Positions 49,985 to 60,497 of a DNA stretch of 64,000 bases are shown in pieces. The stretch is from Gracilaria domingensis (Eukaryota > Rhodophyta > Florideophyceae > Gracilariales > Gracilariaceae): NCBI GenBank assembly GCA_022539475.1, contig VCMS01000120.1:228043-292042 (forward strand), read 5' to 3'. The translations under genes and the position numbers were made by a program. The notes under the pieces were generated by a model. The model was given only the letters and a program-made list of their open reading frames with translations, was not told the DNA's origin and did not search any database. Within the stretch, counting starts at the first letter, position 1; each line of letters starts with the position of its first letter.

Positions 49985-50914
49985 ATGTCGAACGGATACG
50001 TGAAGGATGAGGAGCTGTGGGTGCTGTTGGAGGGGAAGGAGCTACCGCAGACGCCGTCACCAAAGCGGGAAGAGGACGTGATTACGGCGGCTGGTCGGAT
50101 GTCGCAGAAGAAGGAAGTGGCTGATGAAGGAAAGAAGTGTGAGGCGAGGAGAGGGGATGGTGATGAGGTGGAGAAGGGGGTAGAATTGGAGGTGGAGGGG
50201 GTCGCAATGGAGAGAAGGGGTGCGGTGCATCTGAGTCAGTTAGAGGTTGGAGACCAGATAGAGAGTGGGGGCGGAGAGGGTGACAGGGAGATGCGGTTTG
50301 TGGGGGAGATGAAGGCGAGGGTGGGGATGTTGGGGTTGGTGATGAAGGAGCAACTGGACGATGGAATTGTGGAGATTGTAACGGAAATGGGCGGTGTGGT
50401 GCTGAGTGGGGGTGGTAGTGGTGTTTCAGTTGAGGCGATTTCGAGCCTGCGGAATTCGTTGTCGGTATTGGGAGTGGAGATGAGAAATCATGTGTATGGG
50501 ATAGTGGAGTGTGCGGGAAGGGAGGTTGGAGAGTTGCGGGAGGAGGATAGGGTTCTGAACGAGAGGTTGGACGTGCTGGAGAAGGAGGTGAAGGAGCTGT
50601 GCAAGAGGCAAAGATTGGTGGAAGAGCAGACGGTGAAAGGAGGTGTGGAGGGAAAGACGGAGAAGGGAAGTGTGGGAAGGGTGGCGGTGCAGAAGGGGTC
50701 TCCTGTGACACCGAAGACAAAGGGTGGTGGGGTTGGGGATGGGAAGAGCCGTCTGAAGAAGAGGCGTAAGGAGATGAAGAAGGTGGAGGAGGAGGTGCCG
50801 CGGGAGGGAGTGGGAGCTCCGGTGGTGACTGGGTTTAGGAGTGCGGCGGAGGTAGCGCGGACTGCGAAGGGGATTCTGAGGGGACAGGAGGAGAGAAGGA
50901 TGGGAGGGATTTGA
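49985..50914 (+). CDS. Coiled-coil protein, unknown function, 309 aa
   Basis: The ATG at 49985 (MSNGYVKDEELWVLL) is used. The frame is open upstream to a TTG at 49895 without gain. The protein is Glu/Lys/Gly/Val-rich with a long helical heptad region in its middle third (LREEDRVLNERLDVLEKEVKELCKR, near residues 195-220) and a basic Lys/Arg segment (SRLKKRRKEMKKVEEEV, near 255). No domain is recognised. The opposite-strand frame at 50426-51286 is its compositional shadow. Confidence 0.5.
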   Translation: MSNGYVKDEELWVLLEGKELPQTPSPKREEDVITAAGRMSQKKEVADEGKKCEARRGDGDEVEKGVELEVEGVAMERRGAVHLSQLEVGDQIESGGGEGDREMRFVGEMKARVGMLGLVMKEQLDDGIVEIVTEMGGVVLSGGGSGVSVEAISSLRNSLSVLGVEMRNHVYGIVECAGREVGELREEDRVLNERLDVLEKEVKELCKRQRLVEEQTVKGGVEGKTEKGSVGRVAVQKGSPVTPKTKGGGVGDGKSRLKKRRKEMKKVEEEVPREGVGAPVVTGFRSAAEVARTAKGILRGQEERRMGGI

Positions 50915-51298
50915 AGCCGTTTTGGGGCGAGGCGGGTATACGAGAAGGGGGAGAGTTGTCCACCTGACTTCTACAGAATGAACGCGTGATGGGCGAGAAA
51001 TGGGTAAAAAGCGGGGGTGGTGTGGACTGGGAAGAAGTGATGGGACGATTGAGGTGGGATGAATTGCGATTGGCATTGAAACATGGGAGAAAATGGAAAC
51101 GCAAACTAGCACGAGTGCAGTTTTGAGAGAGGGTCGCGGAAAAGAGTCAATGGGGTGGTGCGGCGAAGTAGAACCTCTACAAAAACTACGGGACCCAAGC
51201 ACTAAACTGCGCGAAATGGAATTTAATATTCCAAAATTTCTTGATTTTTTGAGTGCCAGCCTCTGGTACCCCCTCGCGCGCCCCAAATAGCCCCAAAA
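50915..51298. other. Spacer with candidate diverged transposon terminus
   Basis: No gene is firmly supported. Near 51196-51300 it contains GACCCAAGCA and, about 91 bases further, CCAAAACTAGC. Both match, in order and nearly in spacing, the reverse complement of the DNA transposon's left end at 28953-29070. The sequence in between is only weakly similar, so this is a hint only. Confidence 0.25.
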
Positions 51299-51626
51299 CT
51301 AGCTTATTTTCCAAAGCGAACAGACTATATTCCACTTTGCAGAACACAGACGTCAGGGTTTAGCTGTCGATGCATCGGAATCAGGGCGCATTGTTGAAAA
51401 CAATGAAATGTTGTTGCACACAGATTCTATGGCAGATCATACTATAACACTAGATGTTGAAAAAAGTGTTTCTGACAACCTCATAAAACCAACAGCAATG
51501 CATTCGACCACTGAAGAAGAAGAGAATGGCAGTGGAGAAAATGGAATACACAATGCGAAGCAAATCATGCTTGAAGTCTTTGGAACTGACTATTCAGATG
51601 ATGAGAGTGATCTGATAAAAGCCTAA
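51299..51626 (+). CDS. Possible terminal exon or partial gene with acidic tail
   Basis: A frame open from 51302 to 51626. The ATG at 51408 (MLLHTDSMADHTIT) allows a 72-residue protein. A 3' splice-like tract TATATTCCACTTTGCAG ends at 51340, in front of the coding-like AEHRRQGLAVDASESG. The C-terminus is acidic (VFGTDYSDDESDLIKA). Family unknown. It could be the last exon of a gene whose 5' part was displaced. Confidence 0.25.
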
Positions 51627-52047
51627 CCCATTTTAGCTGGTCATTACAACTGCTCAGTTCCAGATTCAAATTTTGCTTATCAGCAAAGATCCCTCGCTTT
51701 CGTTTTCTGATGTTAACAGCCTCAGAAAGCTTTAAGAACCCATGCACGAAGGTGAGCGCAAGATGGCCACTTGCAACGTGTTCAATGTCGAAGCGTGCAC
51801 CACAGAAAACGCGCGTAGCACAGACCGCAATGTTGATGAGTTTTGAGTAAAAGTAGTGTACTGTTGCTGCACAAAACGCTAGACAGCCCCTGTATCGACC
51901 ATTGTGTTTTCTTGGTAAAAAACGAAGAGCAGAAGCTCGACTCTGTGATCAAGGATTGTTCTGCGGCATTTACATAATGTTTGTGATGTCGTCTCTCCTC
52001 TAATGTGTAAGCCAGAAGCTTCGCAAGAACCTTAAACGGCGCAGCGT

Positions 52048-52545
52048 TTATGCGCTAGGCTTATAATATAAGAGCAGCTGCTTCACGCCGCAGCGAGGGG
52101 AGAAATGCTTGCTAAAGTGGCTCGGAGGTGTTCGGGAGTAAAGCATTCTTGCACGCAAAGCTGAGAGAGATACAGTTACGAACGTGAACAGCAGCAGTCC
52201 TAGGAGCACGGCGATCATGGACACTTGCATTTTGGGTATTTTGGACTCCATGCGATGGACCTCAATGTTTTGGCTCTCGGACAATGTTGGCGGCATCATT
52301 CCCGTGGTGAGGAGGCCGCTGTACACTGAACAGAAGCGAGAGCGTGCAGATATATCATCAGCGCTGGGATCTATGGATGGTGAAAACTGCACAATGCAAG
52401 TGCTCGCAGCGATAGGCCGCCTTTGCCACTTTCCACAACGTTCCAGAACATTGTTCAACGTACTGCGCGCGCCAGCTGTGGATGGCAGCAGGGAAGCAGC
52501 TGGGGGCGTGCAGAACAGCGCGCACCACGATGGAGTCTCCGACTA
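52048..52545 (-). CDS. Putative membrane protein with one TM, partial
   Basis: The minus-strand frame is open from about 52545 to the stop at 52048 and has no ATG near its start, so an upstream exon or truncation is likely. It contains a cysteine-bearing polar part (NNVLERCGKWQRRPIAASTC). A single TM follows (VSMIAVLLGLLLFTFVTVSLSAL) with a short basic tail, typical of a type I membrane protein. Family not recognised. It is divergent from the M20 peptidase. Confidence 0.35.
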
Positions 52546-52721
52546 CCCAGTCCGCTTGCGCGGTGTGAAAACCAGCTTTCTTTAATGAGCATGCGTCGCC
52601 GCAGGGCTGACTGTCATTCCGTGCACGCGTGGCATTGGTGGCGTGCTCTAAACGCTATATTCGGCCTTCTATCCATGTAGCGCTTTAACATAATCGATGT
52701 GCGGATCTTTCACCTGGAGAG

Positions 52722-54431
52722 GTGCACGCCGGACTGAAGCAATGTCGAGAACAAATTCTTTCTATTGCAGACAACTTCAATCAAACTGTGATGAAGAAAC
52801 ACCAGCTGACCCCTTTTCAGTGGTGCGGCGTCGGCAAAAATGGTACACATAGTCCATCTGAAGAACAGATCGCCGAAAGCATGTATTGGGTGTTTGGGTA
52901 TCGTGTCGGTCCAGACTCTGCTGAACACAAAGTCAGTATCATCTGCCATCTCGATACGATTCCAGCATCTGACGGCGATGGTTGGATTCTGTTCTCGCCA
53001 AAAGTAGAGGAACGAGATTATGACGACGGAACTGTTTCTCCTCAAGTGTTTTTGGTGGGCAGAGGATGTGTTGATGATAAAGGACCGGCCGTATCAGCTT
53101 TCATCGTCTTCCGTGCTCTCGCACAGAACTACGGCACTGAGAACCCCGATCCTTTTGAAACAACGCAGCTGGAGATCATTTTTGATACTTCAGAGGAGTG
53201 GGATATGTCTACTCCTGTGTATATGAAGGACCCTAATACGAAGCAACCGGACTTTGGTGTTTTTTATGATGCCATGTGGATTGTTCGAGCCGAGAAGGGG
53301 TGCGAACAACCAGTTTTCATTGTAAATCAGATGGAAGAATCTCCCGATGTACCCTTGTACGATTCAGCAATGTACACATCCCTTAACAACCCCTGCAGTA
53401 CCATTCCGGACTGGGCTAAAGTTGAGGTGATCGGTACTCAAGAAGCGCTTGCTGAGTTCGAGAGAACTGTACCTGACATATTCAATAACTTTACTTTCGA
53501 TGATCCGCAGTACTACAGAGGTGTTTTACTAGTGGACTCTGAAACTGACGCAAGTGGAGGGCTCTCGAAAGTTATTTTGTATATCATTGTAGAAGGCCCT
53601 CAACATGGATCTGCCCCTGATCAAAACCGCCTTGAGAGCGTGAATCCATTCGTGTCGCTCGCGAACTTTGTCGCCGGCTTACATGATGACGGCACTTTGA
53701 GAGCGAACGCAGTGACTTCAGTTGCAAAATTCATCGAATGGACATGGGGAACGTACGCATTTGGAGATAAACAGGAGTCGCTGTACAAGTACGATGAAAT
53801 CTTCCAAAAGAACAATGGTACAACGTATGGCGTGACTAAGAGCACAATGGAGGAAGATGGATCTCTCAAGCTAGAAATTGACATCAGGTACGCCTTGGAT
53901 CATCAAAGTATGGCATGGGACGGAGTTACCGAAGGCGAGTTAGATGGTAAGAGCGTTTTCGGTGGAACCTTCGGGCGTCTGTTGGAGCAGTTTAACCAGT
54001 CTCACCCGCAACTTGGGGATGTTTCATTTACCCCAAAGACGGTTTTTGGACCCGACATCCGAGTACCCGAAACAAACGAAAACTACCTCAAGGCTGAGGA
54101 AGCGTTTCGAAAAGTAATGAAGACGGATCCCCCTCGCTTGGCTATTGGAGGGGGTACGGACGCGAAGGGAAATCTTTCGTTGCTAGCGATGGGCCCGCTG
54201 TTCGGTACAAATATGGGCAATCCGATTAATTATCACGGTATATCGGAGGGAGCTCCAATGATTGATATGCAGACGAGCACACAGATCATCTACAACCTGT
54301 TTGAATCAGAGCTGCTAAGCCCTAGTGCTTCGCGGTTGAGTAAGGCGGCGAGGTTGAAGAAGCACGCCGAGATACTTGCCACTTTGAACAAAATTGCTGC
54401 CCGAGGTAACAAGTATTGTTGTTCGCGCTAA
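52722..54431 (+). CDS. M20-family metallopeptidase (PepV/carnosinase-like)
   Basis: The frame of about 569 residues begins at a GTG. The first in-frame ATG is at 52791, and a 3' splice-like CTATTGCAG precedes it, so the true 5' end may lie in an upstream exon. Metal-site motifs are in order: ICHLDT (near residue 76), GRGCVDDKGP (near 113), DTSEEWDM (near 150), IGGGTDAKG (near 475) and NYHGISEGAP with the last His ligand (near 502). The large insertion between is the lid/dimerisation domain. The family removes residues from dipeptides or short peptides with two zinc ions. The order and GGGT(Y/D)A motif fit the PepV-type branch. Several N-glycosylation sequons (NNF, NGT) would fit a secretory route. 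Confidence 0.85.
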   Translation: MHAGLKQCREQILSIADNFNQTVMKKHQLTPFQWCGVGKNGTHSPSEEQIAESMYWVFGYRVGPDSAEHKVSIICHLDTIPASDGDGWILFSPKVEERDYDDGTVSPQVFLVGRGCVDDKGPAVSAFIVFRALAQNYGTENPDPFETTQLEIIFDTSEEWDMSTPVYMKDPNTKQPDFGVFYDAMWIVRAEKGCEQPVFIVNQMEESPDVPLYDSAMYTSLNNPCSTIPDWAKVEVIGTQEALAEFERTVPDIFNNFTFDDPQYYRGVLLVDSETDASGGLSKVILYIIVEGPQHGSAPDQNRLESVNPFVSLANFVAGLHDDGTLRANAVTSVAKFIEWTWGTYAFGDKQESLYKYDEIFQKNNGTTYGVTKSTMEEDGSLKLEIDIRYALDHQSMAWDGVTEGELDGKSVFGGTFGRLLEQFNQSHPQLGDVSFTPKTVFGPDIRVPETNENYLKAEEAFRKVMKTDPPRLAIGGGTDAKGNLSLLAMGPLFGTNMGNPINYHGISEGAPMIDMQTSTQIIYNLFESELLSPSASRLSKAARLKKHAEILATLNKIAARGNKYCCSR

Positions 54432-54836
54432 GGAATTGATCACACACAAAATATCCACACAGGTGCCGTCGGTATCCTTGTACACGTAGTGGTTTCGTAT
54501 ACTCTACGAGAAAGAGCTGCTTGAGTGAACAGCTGCGTTTTATCGCGCTTAAGCTTGCTGATTTGCGTATCGTGAAGCTTGCATAATCTCAAAAGCGTCT
54601 CCAGATACAACTCATTGTATCATGATTATCTTTGTGGATACACACGGTACGGGGGTATCAGCGTGGCAGAGTTGAGCCAGAGACGCTACACGAAGCCATC
54701 AAAGATTTTAGAAACGTGTTTAGACTTTCTTTGTTCATCAGTCTTTTTGACGAAGTGATATCCCACGCTTGGACCGCCCCAAGCCTGTTGTTTGATACAC
54801 TCAGATATCAACTTTCTCATTCTTGTTGACCAAAGA

Positions 54837-55341
54837 ATGGTGAAAGCAGAAAACATGTTTAACACGCGTTCAATCTTTCTCAGTACGCTTTTACGATGCC
54901 TGCTACCTTTTGGATATGCCACGGCCGCGTCAATCAAAAATGTCAATCTCGAGCATTTGACCATCGTGGAGAAAGTAGAAACCATTAAACACCAACTGAC
55001 AGCGACAAACATGTTTCTGATGGAAGATAACACGTTGGTGTTGAGTGACCACTGTCCCTTCTTTGGCGTCATAGGGCAAGCGTCGATAAACGCGCATTCA
55101 GGTCTTAGATCATCGTTTCGTTTCGACTACAGTGACCTCAAGATACCGTGTAACCCTTGCCGACAGCGACAGACTTTTCAGATCTGCCTTGAATGAAAAT
55201 GAGAAAATTCTTTACGGAAGGAGCAGACACCTTTATGGAGGAGACTTGAAGATTCCATTCTTGAACGAGTTGGGAATCAATCTCGATCAACCATTCTCAC
55301 AATCGCCCATTGAGAAGCCTGCCTCACACGAAACCAACTAA
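54837..55341 (+). pseudogene. Hypothetical secreted protein, frameshifted
   Basis: The ATG at 54837 opens a protein with a signal peptide (FNTRSIFLSTLLRCLLPFGYATAA). The frame runs to 55196, but a second frame (55132-55341) with a matching style (RLFRSALNENEKILYG, GGDLKIPFLNELGINL) continues it. A frame change near 55140-55190 is therefore likely. Coding-like sequence continues to about 55470 with further stops. Family unknown. It lies between the M20 gene and the PDR pseudogene. Confidence 0.4.
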
Positions 55342-55888
55342 AGTTACAGCTCCGAAGCAATCGCTGCTAGGAAAATTATGGAAAGCTTCAGAAATGGTAG
55401 CCTGCGAATTAACGGAACCACCTCTGCGGCTGGTGTCAGCGCTTCTAAGGCATAGAAGGCGTCTCGCATAGAATCTATGGCATCAGTTTGTCAAAGCATC
55501 TCGAGTAGCTTTGATAAACAAATCGTCTTGCCACGTGGTTTCCAGTGGTAGTGGGAACGTTCTCGCCGGAGATGGCTTCTTCAACGAGCTTCTTATTGAC
55601 CAAATACAGACAGACATCACTCAGGAGGATATTGGGAACCCATTGCTTCGAGAAGAAACTTAAAACATTGCTTTACCCGAGATAACTGCAGAAGTTAAAT
55701 GACGAGCACACTAAACAATGAAAACGAAAATGCTACTTATCTCAACCGTATTCATGCATATTCTTGCAAAGGTGAATCCGTCTTCCACCACGGCGCCATC
55801 TGCAGCACACGCAAATGCTTTCCAATATGAGAATCAAACTAGTGATTCTCTGCATTCCCCTCACGGTCGCACTTCACTCAAACCAAAC

Positions 55889-58298
55889 CTATCGAGAGAG
55901 AAAGCGCAGCTTCAAAAAACCAATACCTGCTACAATACGACATATTAGTATGGCAACGACGATTGCAACCAAGCTGACCCATTTGTTCACGTCATCTGCT
56001 CCGAATGATTGGATTAGAACCTCCCCATTAGGAACTGGACATAACGTGCAGAACAGTTCATTGTTGACGACTACGCTCCCGTACGGCTCACCTGGACCTG
56101 GTAGTGGTATGTCTCCGCAGTCTACGAAGGATGTTGTGGTGGGGAACGGAAAACGCACAAGCTCTGACGGTTCGCATGTGAAAGGCTGATCGCTCATTTG
56201 ATTCTGAACAAGTCCCGCCAGGTAGTAGTACAACGGATTGACCCAAGTACTCCACCGCCACCACACAGGTAGCTCTTCCTTTCGAATGAAGAAACCGGAC
56301 AACCCACTGAATACAGACATGACAGAGTTCGCATTAGTCGCTCCCAGCGCTTGGTGTGGAGTGATGCTGGCAAGCATCACGCCAAACATGACAGAGAAAT
56401 AGTAGATGAGTTGGGTGGCCAGAAAGAAGTAACCAAACCTTGAGAAGTCGAGACCCACAAGAAAATAGAATACCAAGGTGAAAACAGTTGTTGCAAAGGC
56501 TGTAAAAGGAAGCTCAACAATTCCCAGGGCAATATGAAACGCTCGTTGTGAGTAAGTCCCTGCTGCAGTCTCTCTCTGTCGAGCACCGAACGCCCAGCAA
56601 CCGTCGGCGGAATCAAATTCTGTGAGTTTCGATTAGTAGGTATCACAGTCAAAAACAACGCTGAGAACGCTTGTGTCGCTCCAAGCTGGGTGTTGTCAAT
56701 CTCGCGGAGAAACAAGATGCCGACGATCAAAGCGATCATAAACATGAGAACAACCCTGGTGAAATTGTACTCTGGAAGACGCCAATACCTCCAGAAGAGT
56801 CTGCTGATTACCGCCTTTAACTGTACGCCGAAGCCAACTCCTTGAAATTGTTCATGCTTCCCACCGTCGGAATCAGATTCTTCAAACCTCTGCAGTTCTG
56901 AGTCACGATATGCTTTCTCCTTGCTACCCTCCCATATATTGGCCCAGTTCTGACTCTCGTCTGCGATGACATCCAGCATCCAGTCGGCGGGATTTGTTTC
57001 ACCTACCAGTTTGTTTGCCCCGTTGGACTCAAAGTACGTCGTCAAGGTGGCAGCATTCTCACCGATGTCTCCAAAATAGACCTGCTTGCCGCCCTGCTTC
57101 AGAAGCAAAAGCTGGTCAAACATATTGAACACCTCTCTGCTCGGTTGATGTACATTGCAGACCACGCAAGTCCCTGTGTCCGCTATTTTGCGAAGCGCAT
57201 TTGCCACAACTAAAGCGCTGTACGCTGATATGCCACTAGTGGGTTCATCCATAGAAAGTACTAGTGGATCGGCAACGACTTCCAGAGCCATTGTCAACAG
57301 CTTTAACTCCGCACTTCCAAAGGCCCTCAAGAGAATATCAGATTACGACGAAAGTCCCAGTAACTCAATACTCTCCATTGCGCGAATGCACTTCTCTTTA
57401 TCTGATATAGAAGACGGAAGCCGTAACCTGGCGCCGAATGTAACTGCCTCACGCACGGTTGTTTCTTTCATATGAATATCGTTCTGTTCGCAGTATCCAG
57501 TAAAGTGTGAAATCAATTCCTTCGAAACGGGTTCTCCGTTCAAACGAACGTTTCCTTCCATCGCCGTTCCGCTCTTCATTGTCTTTCTCAGTGCACAGAC
57601 GTCCAACAAGGTCGATTTCCCCGCACCGCTTTCTCCCATTAGCAGTACCACCCTTCCACTCAACGAGTGACCATTGATCCTGATAAAAGCTCCTTCCTTC
57701 CGTCATTCACTGTATACTTCACTCCAGAAAACGTGAAGCGATTGTTGCCCTTGGGTTCTTCGCGCAAATCGACGACTGTGGAGTTGATGATTGTGCTCTC
57801 CAATGATTCGTCCTCGGGACGCTGCGAACGCAACTTAAAAGCATGACCCGATGGCTTGGCTAGAGCCGTCGCCACAGCTCTGACGGAAAAGAAGAGTACA
57901 AAGAACGCAATTAGCACAGTAAAGTAAAACAAACGAAAAATTTTGTCGATAGTGACGCCCAAGTTTTTTTCCAGGTAGTTTTCGCCGTTCGTCACGGGAC
58001 AAACACGGAACTTAAGTGGAATGTTCGGGTTAGGACGAAGAGGCTCCTCTGAGTCGCAAGAGAATTGAATTCCTTCATATTCATTCAAGACCATGGCTTC
58101 ATACACATAGTGAATAGGGTCCATCCAGTATATCCATATCAGTCAGTCTTGGATCCTACTCGTGGGTTTCATAAAGCCTGCGTACTAGACGAGTAATGTC
58201 GTAAGAGTCCCGCCACCATGCGCAGCGTCCGGATCGTCGATAGCCGCTACCAGAAACTTGGTGACCGAAATCATGATCAATGAGAGTGAAGTGACTAT
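55889..58298 (-). pseudogene. PDR-type ABC transporter, C-terminal half, cut by transposon copy 2
   Basis: Reading on the minus strand from the transposon edge, the end of TMD1 comes first (SLIMISVTKFL, then LIWIYWMDPIHYVYEAMVLNEYEG). NBD2 follows with Walker A GESGAGKST near 57630, then a degenerate signature (FGSAELKLL in place of S-x-x-Q-R-K), Walker B DEPTSGIS (usual DEPTSGLD) and the HQPSREVF switch. TMD2 comes last (RVVLMFMIALIVGILFL). TAG and TGA stops lie near 58188 and 58143. Frames change near 57660, 57335 and 56450. Full PDR pumps are about 1400 residues and export drugs or lipids at the plasma membrane. The first half (NBD1 and most of TMD1) is absent from the window. Confidence 0.88.
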
Positions 58299-58732
58299 AA
58301 CGTCTGTCTCTTGCAGATGCTAGTTTTTGGCGAGGGTCGTCTAGAAATTGGCAAGGGTCGTCCAGTAAATTTTTTGAAAAAATATCGAGATCAATTATTT
58401 CAAAATTTGCAGATAATTGATTGGGTCGTCCAGAATCGGTGTGCAGTAAATACTGGTGGGTTTTCCACTCGTGCTAGTTCTTTAGTCGAGGGCTACCTGA
58501 ACTGTATTTCGCGAAGTCTAGGTTCAGTTTCCATTAAGGTGCACATTACACGATACCTTCTGCGGAATGATACCCTGCAACGCATGGAATACTAGTGCTA
58601 GTACAGATGATGCCCATTATGAAATCATACCGTTTTATTCGTATCTATTCTTCTATCGACCGCTTTTGCTAACCACTACTTCGCTATATTACATGTACCA
58701 TTTCCCCATGATGGATCGGGTGTAGGCGCAAT

Positions 58733-58882
58733 CTGCGGCAGATGCCGCAGAGGGCACCTGCACCAAATTGCGGTAACGGTAGAACACATACGCACTCCGA
58801 GAGGATGAGGCGCGAAGCGCCTCATCCTCTCCGTTCGTCATGTAGGGAACCATGCCCAGATGCATGGTTCCCTACTTGAGGA
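58733..58882. repeat. Cluster of three hairpins, copy 2
   Basis: This is the counterpart of 29369-29519. The GAGAGGATGAGGCGC-GAA-GCGCCTCATCCTCTC stem is fully complementary here. The GTAGGGAACCATGC stem with loop CCAGAT is also preserved. Confidence 0.8.
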
Positions 58883-58925
58883 ACCTGCACCTGCAACTCG
58901 TGAGCTACGTACGCATCAAAAGTCA

Positions 58926-59820
58926 TTTACCTGTATACGCAAGCGGAAAGTATCCATAAGTTAGTCAATGATCTGTTGGATACATTTGAAATGCGATGGA
59001 ACGTACCATTGATAAAGCAAAACAGAAACGTTGCGCTAGAAAAGTCGAGGGACCTAGTAACTCGCAAAATGAAAAAGAAAAAGGAAAGGGATCGGTTAGA
59101 TTACCAGCCCACCATCATCGTAAAGCGCGAAAAGGTGTCGAAGCGAGAACTCACAAGCAAGGACACCAAGAATGCCCATGCAGCAAACATACCGCAAGAT
59201 GCGATAAACGAGAGAGCAGCCTATGTCCCAACCAAGTACCAGAATCGCCTATCCCGAACAGCCAGAGATCGATCTTGAGAGACGAAATGAAATTGGTCGT
59301 TTTCCTGTATACGCAAGCAGAAAGTATCCATATGTTAGTCAATGCTCCGTTGGATACAGTTGAAATGCGATAGAACGTACGATTGATAAGAGCAAAACAG
59401 AAACGTTGCGCTAGAAAAGTCGAGGGACCTAGTAACTCGCAAAATGAAAAAGAAAAAGGAAAGGGATCGGTTAGATTACAAGCCCACCATCATCGTAAAG
59501 CGCGAAAAGGTGTCGAAGCGAGAACTCACAAGCAAGGACACCAAGAATGCCCATGCAGCAAGTATACCGCAAGATGCGATTAACGAGAGAGCAGCCTATG
59601 TCCCAACCAAGTACCAGAATCGCCTATCCCGAACAGCCAGAGATCGATCTTGAGAGACGAAATGAAATTGGTCGTTTTCCTGTATACGCAAGCAGAAAGT
59701 ATCCATAAGTTAGTCAATGCTCCGTTGGATACAGTTGAAATGCGATAGAACGTACCATTGATAAGAGCAAAACAGAAACGTTGCGCTAGAAAAGTCGAGG
59801 GACCTAGTAACTCGCAAAAG
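58926..59820. repeat. 374-bp tandem units, copy 2 (two full, one partial)
   Basis: Units start at about 58926, 59301 and 59676 with a period of 375 bases. The third ends after about 145 bases at the same place as the partial unit of copy 1. Each full unit has a basic frame ending KYQNRLSRTARDRS, which is intact for about 100 codons in the first unit (58976-59278). No evidence supports translation. Confidence 0.88.
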
Positions 59821-60068
59821 TAACCCAAAGCCGTTTTCTTGCCGTGTACATGTCGCAGAGCGCGAAGAGACGTGGTGAGGATTGGTTAGTTTAGAGCAAA
59901 GATACGTAGAAGGAAATGGAAGCACGTACGAAAAGACTGCACGGAATACATCCGTGAGATACGGATGCTGTCCGCTTTATGGAGGCGTCCGACGAGGGCG
60001 GAGAAAGAGAATGAGGTACGCTTCATGTCCGCTTAATGGAATCCATTCTCAGCACGCTAATTCGTAAT

Positions 60069-60132
60069 CCGTCGTACTTTTTTCCGCCCTCGCACTTCGT
60101 AGCGAGTGCGAGGGCGGAAAAACGTACGACGG
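60069..60132. repeat. 28-bp-arm hairpin upstream of the transposase, copy 2
   Basis: Same position and sequence as 30335-30398, with one mismatch in the right arm (AAAAACG for AAAAAAG). Confidence 0.9.
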
Positions 60133-60497
60133 AGCGGAGTAGAACGCGAGGATGGCACGGATCACGACGGTAACAAAAGGTCGGACGTCGGACGGGCGGG
60201 GGCGGCGGCGGAGGGAAGAGATTTATTTTTCTGTGCGAGATTGGACAAGTGTACAGCGTACAATGTTGGGAAACCACAGGTTTATAACCAGTGGTAGATA
60301 ATACGAGAAGTACACCCTTGTGTTGAGGTCGACGTGTACCTACGTTCCTTTTTGAACGAAAGCACGTGATTTAAACTCAAAATATATTCTCCGTTCTGAG
60401 CAAGACGTCGATATTGACTGTCGCTCGACCTCCTTCTCCCTTCGGACGCCCTTCCCTTGCAGTCTTTGTCGTCGTTTCTCGTTCATTTCTTCTTCCC

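Noticed and set aside
50426-51286. 286-codon minus-strand frame rich in Ser/Pro/His
   Set aside because: Antisense shadow of the Glu/Gly/Arg-rich coiled-coil gene; composition is explained by the opposite strand.
58976-59653. Basic reading frames in the 374-bp units
   Set aside because: Overlapping frames in tandem repeats, broken in copy 1, with no conserved start. Kept only as part of the repeat annotation.
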